A stretch of DNA of 64,000 nt from Ulota crispa. Its lineage: Eukaryota > Streptophyta > Bryopsida > Orthotrichales > Orthotrichaceae. Location: NCBI GenBank assembly GCA_963920765.1, contig OY987243.1, positions 12,276,001 to 12,340,000 on the forward strand, read 5' to 3'. Below are positions 1 to 10,375 of this stretch, piece after piece (the first letter of the stretch is position 1; each line of letters begins with the position of its first letter). The position numbers and the translations under genes are program-made. Under the pieces are notes generated by a model. The model was not told the origin of the DNA and did not search any database. It saw nothing but the letters and a program-made list of their open reading frames with translations.

Positions 1-1144
1 GCTTTTTTGTTATGAGACAGCCAAAACTTTGAAGAGTTACAATTTTCGGACAATATGAAATTTTTTTCTCAAAAATTTAAGTAGTAATATTTTGTTGTCA
101 AAGCTTTTTGAATTGTTTTCAATCATTCCATTTGGAGTCTTATTGAAGAAGTTATAGTGTGTAAAAGCTAGGGTTTTGAGTGCTCTCTAAAAAATTGAGA
201 CCTATACTTTGATTGACTAAAACTTATGGACAAAGTTTTATTTTGAATTGAAAATTTTATAGAATGTAGCCAGTAGTATTGTCTTTTCAAATTGATATCA
301 CGTTTTTATAGATGATGTATAGAACAAAAGTTATAGAAGTTTATAGAGGCAATGTTTAGTTTGCAAGAAGGAAGAAGAGCCTCTACTTTGAACCCGTATA
401 ACTTTTGGACAGTAGCTTAGATTGAATTGAAATATTAAAGAAGTATTAGAAAATTAGAAGAGCTTTTCAAATTACTATTACACTTAGCATTTGGATCCTT
501 AAACCATCTGTGGCATTAGATAGAAGGTCGTAGCTTTTCTAGGACTTGTTATTTGTAATTTTCTCCATTATTTTTATTAAAATATGAAGACCTGAAGATA
601 TGAAGACTTGAAGATCTAAAGATATGAAGATTTTAAGAGGAATGTTTTGGATTTATTTTTTATGTATGTGTGGGATGTGGCTTTGTTATTCTTAGTCGGT
701 TTTGGAGGTTCGTTTATCAATTCATTTCTATTCTGTTTTATAAATCTTGTTGCGGATAGTTTGGGTTAAATCAAACTTAACCTCATTTATTATCGTGGTG
801 ACAAAGTGGGATTGATCATCCACATGATCGAGACTTGCTCTATTCTCACAATCTGGAGTTTTGACCAGCATATCGTGAATTTAAATTTAGGATCCCATCA
901 TACGGACGATAGCTCGTGTCTGCTATCCCAATCTACCCGTCTTGTATCCAGTGGGCTTTTATCCCTACTTTGTCTCTTATACCCCTAGAGCCAGCCACAG
1001 AATAAGCCAACGGAAGACTGAAGACTGAAAATCTGAAGAGTGAAAATCAAGATCGAAGAAAATTTTAGTCAGTAACGCACAAATCGCAACAAGACACCCT
1101 GCGTGTTCCCAAAGTGCGCTCCTCTCAACCTGACAATGGAGCAA
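1..1144. repeat. left arm of a long inverted repeat
   Basis: This stretch is the reverse complement, with scattered differences, of the segment at about 2,751-3,893. The match includes a distinctive GC-richer block near 800-1,140 (for example CCAGCCACAG near 990, mirrored near 2,885). The arm meets the window edge at base 1, so its outer end is not visible. The inner end lies close to the sequence CTCCTCTCAACC at about 1,120. I see no coding potential. It could be one end of a large foldback element, or one of two oppositely oriented copies of an unclassified repeat. Confidence 0.75.
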
Positions 1145-1495
1145 AAGGTATTGGACACCTTGGGTATAGACGCACCAAATGATCTAGCGATGGAAAATGT
1201 GAATTGGGTGACGTGACCATTGGCCATAGTAGCTAATTCTAAACTAACCCTCTCTAATTAGGTTAGTGGGGACTTTAGGAGGGGATTCCAAGCCCATAGT
1301 AACTATCATTTAAACTAACTAAAAACTACTAAATCTCACTAAATCTCTCCTAATGATTTACCAAATGGAGTAGGGTAAATGGCGTATCGCTAACCATTTT
1401 GTCTAACCCAAATAAATTAACATAAATGGCTATTCCACTTATATTAATATAATCTCAATGCAAAGTAAAACAAAAAATGAATTCAAGACTTTTGG
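1145..1495. other. unassigned spacer between repeat arm and LINE
   Basis: AT-rich DNA with no reading frame of note. It contains short repeated strings of the type CTAAATCTC and AACTAAC. It may belong to the 5' side of the LINE or to another old insertion; I recognise nothing in it. Confidence 0.3.
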
Positions 1496-2745
1496 TGCTG
1501 AATTTGGGACTCATAGTTGCATATACAAGATAATTGCCAAAACATTAGCAATACGCCTCAAACCCCTACTTTCCTCCCTAGTAAAATCCAATCAGATATG
1601 ATGCATCTCCGGAAGATGCATCATAGACAATGTAATATTGGCCCAGGAATGCTTAGGGAACGCAGAAAAAAGCAACCAAGATCTAATCCTCCTCCTACTT
1701 GACTTTGAAAAAGTCTTTGACAGGATAAGTTGGTCTTTCATGCAAGCAGTGCTCTCCAAGCTAGGGTTCAACGTAGAATTTTTGAAACTTGTGATGACCC
1801 TATACACACACGCCTTCTCATCAACGATGGTACACGTAGAACTAGGGGCTCCTTTCAACTAACGAGATAAGTCAGGCAAGGTTGTCTATTAGCTCTCTTT
1901 TTCTTTATCATAGTAGTTGACGCTCTAGGATATATGCTCCAACACCCAACCTATGGGATACGAGGATTACTTCTACCTAGAGGTTTAGAGCTCACAGACG
2001 CAACATTTGCGGACGACACTATGCTTTACTTGAAAGGTACGGACTCTAACATGCGTTGTGCAGAGAAAGTACTTAATTCGTTTTGTGCAGCCTTCGGTTC
2101 AAAGATCAACTTGGCATAATCACAAGCTATGTGGGCATCAAGGAAACCACGCAATGTACAATGGGAGGATGATTTTAACCTCAACTAGATAAACTATGGA
2201 GAGACGGCAACATACCTAGGATTACAAGTCGGCTTCAAAATGTCTCCACAAACAAATGGACAAGCACTACTGAGAATCCTAGAAGAGAAACTGCAAAGCT
2301 AGACCGCGCAGAAATTGTCATTGGCAGGTAGAATCCTTGTCAACAATCAAATCCTCCTTGCAACTTGCTGGTACACAGTATTAGCATGCAGATTAGACAA
2401 AACCCAATGCAACATGATAAGAGCACTAATTCAAAACTACATTTGGACAGGCAAACTAACAAACACCTGTAGAACTAGAGTGAGATGGGTCTCATGCATC
2501 CAACCCTACAAAGAAGGAGGTGTTAAACTAATAGATCCTTTCCTATAAACTAAAGCACTCTTAGTCAAATTGGTAGTGAGAGCCTTAAGTCCAAGAGGAG
2601 AACCCTAGAAAATGATGCTAAGATATAGAATCTAAGAGCTTAGACCAGCAGGACGTACGGTCTGGCCTCCCTCCAAAAAGTGGTTGTTCCTTAACCAATC
2701 AGTTACATGCAAGCAAAACACACTACTAGTCAACAATGCCATAGC
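1496..2745 (+). mobile_element. LINE fragment, reverse transcriptase part (plant L1-type), broken
   Basis: Frames on the + strand carry the reverse transcriptase core of a plant non-LTR retrotransposon. In order: a YKIIAKTLAIRLKP-like block near 1,520-1,570; a CI-DNVILAQE-like block near 1,620-1,650; the catalytic-site-A motif LDFEKVFDRISW near 1,697-1,735; and site C as FADD near 2,005-2,020, the form common in plant L1 elements. Further on come the RILVNNQILLATCWY and GGVKLIDPF segments typical of the region after the polymerase core (2,330-2,545). Several in-frame stops and frame changes break it (for example between 1,862 and 1,934, and near 2,119), so it is not a working gene. The endonuclease part is absent. 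The reading is cut at about 2,745 by another repeat and appears to resume near 4,915. Confidence 0.85.
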
Positions 2746-2750
2746 TGCGT

Positions 2751-3893
2751 TGTCGGGTTGAGAGGAGCGCGCCTTGGGAACACGCAGGGTGTCTTGCTGC
2801 GATCGTGCGTTGCCGACTGAAAACGTTGTCAATCTTGATCTTCTCTTCAAATCTTTAGTCTTCAGTCTTCCGTTGGCCTATCCTGTGGCTGGCTCTAAGG
2901 GTATAAGGGTCAAGGTAGGGATAAGAGCCCACTGGATACGGGACGGGTAGATCGGGACAGCAGACACGAGCTGCCGTCCGTATGACGGGATCCTAAAATC
3001 AAATTCACGATCTGCTGGCCAAAACTCCAGATCGTGAGAACAGAGCAAGTCTCGACCATGTGGGTGATCAATCCCACTTCGTCACCACGACAATAAATGG
3101 GGTTAAGTTTGGTTTAACCCAAACTGCCCGCAACAAGGTTTACAAAACAGAATGGAAATGAATTGACAAACGAGCCTCCAAAACCGGCTAGGAATAACAA
3201 AGCCACATCCCACACATACATAAAAAATAAACCCAAAACATTCCTCTTGAAATCTTCATATCTTCAGATCTTCAAATCTTCATGTCTTCAAGTCTTCAAG
3301 TCTTCATGTTTTAATAAAAACAATGGGGAAAATCACAAATAACAAGTCCTAGAAAAGGCAGCAACCTTCTATCTAATGCCACAGATGGCTCAAAGATTCA
3401 AATGCTAAGTGTAATAGCAATTTGAAAAGCTCTCCTAACCTTCTAACATCCCTCTAAATTTCAACTCAATCTAAGATACTGTCCAAAAGTTATGCAAGTT
3501 CAAAGTAGAGGCTCTTCTTCCTCTTTACAAACTAAACACTGCCTCTAAAAACCTCTATAACTTTTGTTCTATACATCACTCATAGAAACGTGATATCAAT
3601 TTAGAAAGATGATATCACTGGCTTCAATCCATAAAATTTGCACTTCAAAACAAAACTTTGTCCGAAAGCTCTAGTCAATCAAAGTGTGGGTCTCAATTTT
3701 TTAGAGAGCACCCAAACCCGCAACTTCTACCCACTATAACTTCTTCAATAAAACTCCAAATGAAATGATTAAAGACAATTTGAAAAGCTATGACAACAAA
3801 CTATCACTCCTAAAATTTTGAGAAGAAAATCTCATACTGTCCAAAAGTTGTAGCTCTTCAAAATCTCGGCTTTCTCCTAACAAAAGGGCAGCC
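2751..3893. repeat. right arm of the long inverted repeat, inserted in the LINE
   Basis: This is the reverse-complement partner of bases 1-1,144. It starts sharply at TGTCGGGTTGAGAGG and interrupts the LINE reading frame. Its match to the left arm runs until the left arm leaves the window, so the true length is unknown and the repeat probably extends towards 4,500. The two arms face each other with the reverse transcriptase fragment between them. The family is not recognised. Confidence 0.75.
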
Positions 3894-4571
3894 ACCTCCA
3901 AACCTTCACACTTCCATAACTTTCTCGTCCAAGCTTCAAACTTCAAGTTTAAAGACTTTCTAGAAAGCCAATAACAAGATAAACACTCTCTCCAAATCTT
4001 GTTGCAAAATGATATACAGATCATAAGTTATGGCTTGTCGAAGTCTCAGCCTTTCTTCATAGTTTGGCTTTTTGACTCCAAAATTCAAACACTCATAACT
4101 TTTGCATCACAACTCCAAATCAAACTTGCAAACTCATTTTGGAAAGGTAATCACACAAGGAACAACCTCCTCAAATTTCAATTCAAAATCATGTATACAC
4201 AGAAAAAAATCTCCTCTCAAAGTTTCGGGATTTTTTCCTTTCTTCCCACCAACACTCATACACTAACTTCCAACAACTAAGGGATCTTTCCTCCACAATT
4301 TCGACCCTATCTAAGGTAGGGAGGTGGGGCACATCAGCCCATGCTCCTCCTTATCCTAACCCCACCATAGATGCCAAAACCCTTTTCCTTTCACACCTTT
4401 CCCATTGACTTCTAAATCCTTAGTATTTTTATTCAAACAAAGGCAAAATATATGAGCCTTCCAAAATCTCTAGATAAACATATGAAAATGATTAAATTAC
4501 AAAATAAACACCATCGTAAAATGGCCACGTGCTCTTGCGAGCATATAATAGCGTCAAACGCTTGTCTTCAG
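3894..4571. other. probable continuation of the right repeat arm
   Basis: AT-rich sequence with no supported gene. By position it is likely the outer part of the repeat that interrupts the LINE, whose mirror copy would lie left of the window. Short frames here have no recognisable domains. Confidence 0.3.
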
Positions 4572-4831
4572 TTGCCAAGTCGTGGACTTGGTTGGCTGGA
4601 AAAGCGGTCGTCTCTGGCCGCCCGCCGGTCCGGGTTCGAATCCCATCGAACTCGTCGAGCGGTGATGGCGGCTCACGGCTTGGCAGCTAGTGAGGCAGGA
4701 AATTGGCCCAGCCAACCCGCTACCTACCCCCCTGAGCTGTGCATGTGACAAGACGGCGCAGCGCATTGGAATCTATGGCCGCTGCGTTGTCACCAAACCG
4801 TGGTCCTCACCACGACCACCCCTTTTGCCTC
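4572..4831 (+). mobile_element. tRNA-related SINE
   Basis: A GC-rich island of about 260 bp in AT-rich DNA. It has the two internal RNA polymerase III control boxes of a tRNA gene at about the right spacing: an A-box-like GGCTGGAAAAGCGG near 4,596-4,609 and a near-perfect B box GGTTCGAATCC near 4,633-4,643. The body downstream (to the CCACCCCTTTT string at about 4,831) is not tRNA. It does not fold as an intact tRNA by eye, so a tRNA-derived SINE is the best reading. It lies inside the insertion that splits the LINE. Confidence 0.6.
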
Positions 4832-4899
4832 AACTGTTGATTTATTGAAATCAACACAAATATAAAGAAATAACAAGTATTTACATGATGGAGGGAAGT

Positions 4900-6785
4900 C
4901 CATCAGGACAGCGTTCATCTCTATGGAGGGCAAAATAATACAACAAGAATCGAAAACCATCCTGAGCCTCCTACGCCAACTCCTTTTTGGAAACCTTCAC
5001 ATTTGGGATGACACAAGAGCTATACTAGAATCCAACAAGACCACAGACCTACATAGATGGTAAATAGCTAGACTCAGACGAGTGGGAGACTTATGGAATT
5101 TTGACCTAGAAGATTGGAAAACAGAACAAAACCTGGCAAACCAGCTATTGCAGCCAAGAGACGAAAATAGATGTAGGAATAACCAAACAACTGTTATCTC
5201 CAAGATACCTTGGGATCCACGATCATGTCTAAAGCTACAAAAAGGAGACTGGCTGGGAGACAATCTAGAAAATGGCATCAAAAACATCTACTTCGTCACC
5301 AGCATCAACGCACAAGCACAAATCGTAAAAGCGGTAAGATTTTCAATTAACAAACACTCAGGGCTCTTAACCTACCAAGAGTCCAACTACATCCTACAAG
5401 ACCAAAGACTACTAGAGGTACAAGTAGCGGTGTGGATGGCGCTCAACCGCAGCTTCACAACATGCAACCCACCTTTGATCTTGTCTGTAGGTAATAGGGT
5501 ACAACTCCTGGGGGATGGCTCCATACTAGACCTTTCATGGGATCCTGCAGATTGGCAATGGCAAAAGCTCAGATTTCATAAAGAAGTTCCCTTCTACAAA
5601 TATACAATAAAAAGGGGCTATAAGATTGGACTTGTTCAACAACAAAACACATCCATAGCCACACAAATCTTAGAAGACAGTGGATTCAATAAGAAAAACA
5701 AGAGAAAATTCTATGAATTCCTATGGCACAACTCAAGACTACAAAAAATAGCTACCTTTATATGGTCACTTGCCAACAAAGGGGTAGCTACTGGAGCATG
5801 GCTGAAGACTATAGGTATGCAAAACCCCCCTCTGTGTGACCTTTGCAGGTATGATCAAGAAGAGACCTACGGTCATCTCTTTTGGAGATATGAATTCATA
5901 GCAGAAGCCTAGCGACGCTACCACACCACCGCGTTGCCACACCGAGGACCAAAATTCAACACTTGGGAGAGAGTACTACTTGGACAATTCAAAGTCCCAA
6001 CCAAAGGAGCATGCCACCTTAAATTCATATTTTGCTACCACCCCTAGGACATTATGAAAGGTTTCATCCTCTAGTACATTTGGCTAGCAAGATGCAAAAC
6101 CAAGTTCAAGAACAAAAATCTAGAGATTGACAAGATAATGACAAGAGTCTAGACTTCTACCATTCTTTCTGGCTTAGCAACGTGGAAAGCCATCCACAAA
6201 CATGAGAGAGACAAAGAAGCCACACAAGCCCTCAAAGATGCATTCAAGCGCAAATGGATAATAAGGCAGCCCATCTTTTGTCAATTCACAGATAACAAGC
6301 TGATATGGATTCACAACCCGCCATTAGCCTTCATAGCACTCCAACAGACCAACACACAGTGAAGACCTTGAGCAATAGCAAACAGAGGAGCCGTAGTTGA
6401 CCAACCTACAAGAACCAGAACTGATCTGCAAAGGCAGTCAAGCAAAGACGTGGCCCCACACAAAGAGCTGCGCAACCCCTCATCTGGCGCAGCCGGCAGA
6501 ACCACACCAATGCGACCAAGCAGGCACACTCCTCCCCATGCAGAGTTGAGCAAATCTTGCCACCTCAAGACACAAAGACAGCCCCTTCTCATCCCGCACC
6601 CACATTCCACTGAGATTCCACCATAGAATCCCAACTGCTGATGCACCCAATTTTCTCCCCTACTTAGGGTTTTTAGGCTTTTTCCCTATGAGTTGGGGTT
6701 TTTTCAGAACCTTTGTAATTCACGTTATAACAATGAAACACAACGTCTAGGGTCGACCATCGTTTTTCCCCACAAGGAGCTTTTT
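4900..6785 (+). mobile_element. LINE fragment, C-terminal part with zinc-binding domain, broken
   Basis: This continues the LINE that is interrupted at about 2,745. An open frame at 5,082-5,912 (276 residues) contains the plant reverse-transcriptase zinc-binding (zf-RVT) domain: W-x-FLWHN-like and IATFIWSLANKG segments, then a Cys cluster PLCDLCRYDQEETYGHLF, near residues 205-270. The frame upstream from about 4,915 also reads as LINE protein but contains stops, as does the segment after 5,912 (TAG directly after IAEA). The 3' end lies near 6,785, where the duplicated gene-flank sequence resumes. No long poly(A) tail is visible. Its sequence is old and inactive. Confidence 0.8.
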
Positions 6786-7286
6786 CCAAAACATGGATTT
6801 AAAGCCATATTAATTGGTATAAAAGAAAAGAAACAATTTGATTCTACCTTTTTAGGTCAAAATCCGTAAAAAGTCCCTAAAATGCAACATTGGATGGATG
6901 CGTTTGTCTAAGTTGTCCAATGTGTCTGCTTGCCTATCTTGTCCTACAACCAAATCTTGCCAAAAGTGACAACCATGGCTAGCGTGCCCAAATCTATAAG
7001 GGTTTTTATTTTTATCCTCAATATAAATTGGACAAAGCTTGGAATGATGGGATGTGGTTGAATTTGATAATTAGTTAATAACCATGACCTCCAATATCAG
7101 TAGCTAAATTGTAGGTGGGGTTCAAATAAGATATTGTGACTCTCTTCCAAGACATAGTGGGGCCTCTTGGAAATGAGCAAGCCCTCAATTTCAAATGCAC
7201 ATTTGGTATTTGGTTTTTGTAGCTTGCAATTACAAGGCTGGGTGTGGATGCTCTTAACCCCTAAAGTCCTATTTGATTAAGCTAAG

Positions 7287-7427
7287 AACACCATATTCAT
7301 TAAATTGGGAAAACAAGATTTCCAAGTTGTCTTCACCTTAAACGTGGAACTTGGTTTAAGTTGGTCAACTTAAACCTAGTTAATGCCCAAAATGTTCACA
7401 AATTCCCAATTTAATGAATATGGTGTT
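7287..7427. mobile_element. MITE, AACACCATATTC-ended family
   Basis: A short palindromic element starting AACACCATATTCATTAAATT and ending in the inverted form GAATATGGTGTT. It is almost the same as the one at 37,231-37,372. The flanks TAAG and TAAA suggest a degraded 4-bp target duplication. It is non-coding. Confidence 0.7.
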
Positions 7428-8158
7428 TAAAATTGTCACCAAATCTGCTCCAAAATTGCCATTTATAGTACAAGTGCCAAATTTTAGATTTTTTTTTACA
7501 TATGTAGCCGTGACATCTTTTACTACACTAGTACCAAAAGATTTTTAAGAAAAATTAGAAATTTTTGCCATCTAGATCATTAGATATTTGAGTTTGAATT
7601 GACAAAAAGCCATTTTTTATCCTTGCAAAAATCTAGGCAATTGTACTTCACAAGGTCATATTTGTGTGAATTTTTTCCAAAATGGTTGTGATTTTTTGGA
7701 TTTGTTCTTCAAAGCAAGTTGGGTACACACTTGAAAATTTTCAAATCATTTGAAATTGTACAACACATGGGAAAAAATAGTTTGTAAGAAAAAGTAGAGA
7801 ATGGTTTAAACCACAAAATTGTTAAGAACTTAATTATGGAAATGAAAAATTCCAATCCCAGTGGTTGTAATGTTGTAATAAACAATCCACATCCTTAGTT
7901 TTTTTTTTTTTTTCTAAAATATTGAAAATTGAGTAAAATAAAGGACTTCAAAGTTTATTTTAGAGGAGAGAATCCATAATTGCTTGCAAACAAAATCTCC
8001 TCAAAGCTTTCATCTCATTGATCAAACTAGAATGATTTAAAGCTTCCCATGTATGTATAGATCTAATGAATCAACTTTCAAAAATAATAATTTTAAAACA
8101 TAAATGTTAAAGAATTTTATTGTTTGCTTGACAAACAAAGAAAACTACATATCATGCA

Positions 8159-8533
8159 TGGTTGTCACATTGGACCACCTGCCTGCCCGTCTGCCTGAAG
8201 TGCCCAATTGAGGTCATGGTCTATCCGGTGAACCATCCAATGAAGTCAACTCATAGTTGATTTTAAAAAATGGTTTGAAATCATAAAACAAACTTACTTT
8301 GTACATGCTAGTGACACACTCATTGTTGCCAACATGAAGTCAAAACATGGATTCAAAGCCATACCACGTAATAAAAATGATTTTTTAAAATTTGATTCTT
8401 CCATTTTAGGTCAAAAACCCTAAAAATGCCCTTAAAAACATGAGTGGACGGACATGTCCGCCCATCCGGTCCAATTTGTCTATTTGTCTGTGCTGTTTGA
8501 TAGCCTCAATTTGCCCAAAGTAACAATGCTATT
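8159..8533. mobile_element. hAT-like non-autonomous element
   Basis: Flanked by a perfect 8-bp direct repeat ATCATGCA (8,151-8,158 and 8,534-8,541). The empty site can be seen in the related TTAA element at about 17,560-17,575, where the same surrounding sequence reads straight through. The ends contain the inverted motif TTGTCACATTGG versus CCAAAGTAACAA. The interior matches the repeats at 31,460-32,110 and 55,800-56,330. An 8-bp duplication is the hallmark of hAT transposons. Confidence 0.6.
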
Positions 8534-8717
8534 ATCATGCAATAACTTTTGAACCATGAAGTCAAGAGTTATGAAAATTGTTGGGCTGTAAAGCTACTCC
8601 TTGGACACATTAGAAGTAAAAATTAACTTTAAAGAAAAAGAATAAAACCTGTTGGTAGTGAGTTGCCCAAAATTGCTATATTGCCAAAAAATTGTTGTTC
8701 AAGGCTTTAAAGGTTAA

Positions 8718-8950
8718 AGTAGACATACCGCCCAATCTTGACCATGTGCCTAATGCCACCCATATGTATCCAAGGTGGTCATTTAAATCCTAAAATCTAG
8801 GTAAGTCATAGATACCTTATCTTCTATGTCACAAAAGATAAGTTATCTATGACTTACCTAAATTTTAGCTCAAATTTTAGAATTAAAATGACCATAGTGA
8901 GTACATACATGAGGCATTAGGTACATGGTTAGAATTGGATTAACCTACCT
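8718..8950. mobile_element. foldback MITE, ACATACC/GGTAGGT family
   Basis: Palindromic: the left part reads CCATGTGCCTAATGCC and the right part GGCATTAGGTACATGG, with an inner hairpin around AAGATAAGTTATCTATGACT. It is related to the element at 33,167-33,383. Non-coding. Confidence 0.55.
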
Positions 8951-8952
8951 TT

Positions 8953-9075
8953 GGGTATGTTCACACTTGCTATTAGGAGGGGTATTAGCAGTATAAATGC
9001 AACCTAAAGGTGTGTCCAAAAGCATCTAATATTCCTTTGCTACTACCACTCTTAATACAAAGTGTGAACATACCC
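8953..9075. mobile_element. MITE with GGGTATGTTCACACTT ends
   Basis: Short element with perfect terminal inverted repeats GGGTATGTTCACACTT and AAGTGTGAACATACCC. The homologous sites in the other units lack it. The target duplication is unclear because three insertions abut here. Superfamily not assigned. Confidence 0.6.
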
Positions 9076-9954
9076 TAAGTATTGTTGCTATGAAATACAT
9101 GGGATCTTGCCTTCAGTTGAGATTTCAAGATCTGGCCCTTACCTTACACTTTGAAATCTAGCATTGCATTGACCCGAGAGTTTGGGATGTAAGGTAACCT
9201 TACATGTACCCAAGAGTTTAAGGGTTTAGGGTACGTCAAGGTCTCAAAAAATTTAGGAAGAAAATTTGTAGGTTTAGCCGTTCAACAAGTTGTCATGAAA
9301 CGTAATTTTTGTGGAAAAAAATATTGTAGATTATCTATTTTATAAAGCATGGTGTGTTTTTCTCATGTTTAAGTGTCTCATGATATAATGACGTGGCATG
9401 CCAAATATTTTCTATTAACACCACAAATTCTAATAGAGAGGAGAGAAAAGAGAGGAAAAGGCACTCAAAGCATGAAACATCACAAAGAGAGAGGAAACGG
9501 CATCCAAAGTGAGGGTGAAAAGTCATTTGAAATGTGAAAACTCATTAATTTTTTTAAAAGTCATTTGGAATTGTGAAGAGTCAGCAAACTTTCTCAAATG
9601 TGAACTTATAACATTTCAATTATGCAAATATCATATGGACCTTGTGCAAAGCATGGGCAAGGCACACTCATAGGGTTCTTAACTTGGTAACTCCCTGTTA
9701 GCAATTATAAACTACCCTTAAAACTACTTAAATATGTTCTTAGACATGTCCTTGACAATCCCAAACCCCATCCTCCCAAACTAACTCCTAAACTTATATG
9801 TGACAAAATTTATTATGCAAGTGACATTCACTGCTCAACATTGGGTACTGGGTACAGTATAGGGAACACCTAAATGTAAAATGCGGCATTGGGGACCGCT
9901 CAATTATAGGGTGGGTTACCTTAGAGTTGAATGACTTGTAGAGCTGGAACCTGA
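9076..9954. other. upstream flank of protease copy 1
   Basis: No supported gene. The first part (9,095-9,230) is shared with the corresponding flank of units 2 and 3. The remainder contains AT-rich unique sequence. Short reverse-strand frames here (for example near 9,335-9,526) are low-complexity and not conserved in the other units. Confidence 0.4.
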
Positions 9955-10040
9955 AATTGAGACGTGGACTGAGGACGTAGAGTTGGCATGTGAATTAGGG
10001 ACGTCAATCAGGGATGTAGATTTGGGACGTGGGACAGAGT
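9955..10040. repeat. minisatellite remnant ahead of copy 1 (GGGACGT-type)
   Basis: Three to four degenerate units containing GGACGT and ATTTGGGACGT about 20-30 bases apart. Similar but longer arrays occupy the same place ahead of copies 2 (33,680-33,945) and 3 (56,955-58,018). This is the shortest of the three. Confidence 0.65.
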
Positions 10041-10375
10041 GTGAACCGCCTTCTCCCTCGCCTCCCAAGTCCCAACCTGCAAAGCCGCAGAATTGCACAA
10101 ACCCACGAGGAATCTGGGACACATCACGATCGTCGACGTCGCAAATCAGAAACGGTCTGTTTAACCGAAGCAATGCATGTCCATCATCCCTCCACAATGC
10201 CTGCAACATCCCCACGGCCCTCGCTACAATGCCACGAGGGTCACGGACGATGCTGGTTCTCGCATCTGACATGTAAACGAAAGTAAATGAAATGTGGAGC
10301 ATCGGATGCTCCTCCATGACTATTGTGAGACAAGGGTGGACTCCATAGCCTGCTGTGTGAGTTAGTTCGTTAGTG
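10041..10375 (+). promoter_or_regulatory. GC-richer block upstream of exon 1 of copy 1 (probable promoter or 5' UTR)
   Basis: Conserved in all three units immediately before the start codon and clearly richer in G and C than its surroundings, with a CT-rich CCTTCTCCCTCGCCTCCC stretch. The likely role is core promoter plus 5' untranslated leader, inferred from position only. It lacks a segment of about 105 bp that copies 2 and 3 carry just before the start codon (about 34,208-34,320 and 58,312-58,420). A reverse-strand open frame also crosses it (9,916-10,437). Confidence 0.45.

Larger units (their letters stand above)
7258..8713. mobile_element. TTAA-flanked foldback element (piggyBac-like signature), with nested insertions
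   Basis: The left edge is TTAA followed by CCCCTAAAG at 7,254, and the right edge is CTTTAAAGG followed by TTAA at 8,714. The interior near 7,940-8,155 and 8,540-8,700 matches the element at 16,975-17,741. Two younger elements sit inside it (7,287-7,427 and 8,159-8,533), which explains the greater length. No transposase is visible, so it is non-autonomous. Confidence 0.6.
6790..9950 (+). repeat. 3' flank of a further duplicated unit, left of copy 1
   Basis: Blocks here match, in the same order, the sequence downstream of the protease genes: 6,790-7,250 matches 31,975-33,535 and 55,975-56,680, and 9,095-9,180 matches the stretches just before 33,640 and 56,910. This is therefore the tail of another 24-kb unit. 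The gene that should precede it is not in the window; instead the LINE nest abuts it. Several copy-specific insertions (7,258-9,075) separate the blocks. Confidence 0.75.

Noticed and set aside
4590-4670. Intact tRNA gene
   Set aside because: A and B boxes are present but acceptor and anticodon stems do not form by eye; better explained as a SINE head.
4554-4766. Reverse-strand frame over the GC-rich island
   Set aside because: Lies on the SINE; the GC content alone keeps the frame open.
6311-6646. Reverse-strand 111-residue frame at the LINE 3' end
   Set aside because: Antisense to LINE sequence and without recognisable domain.
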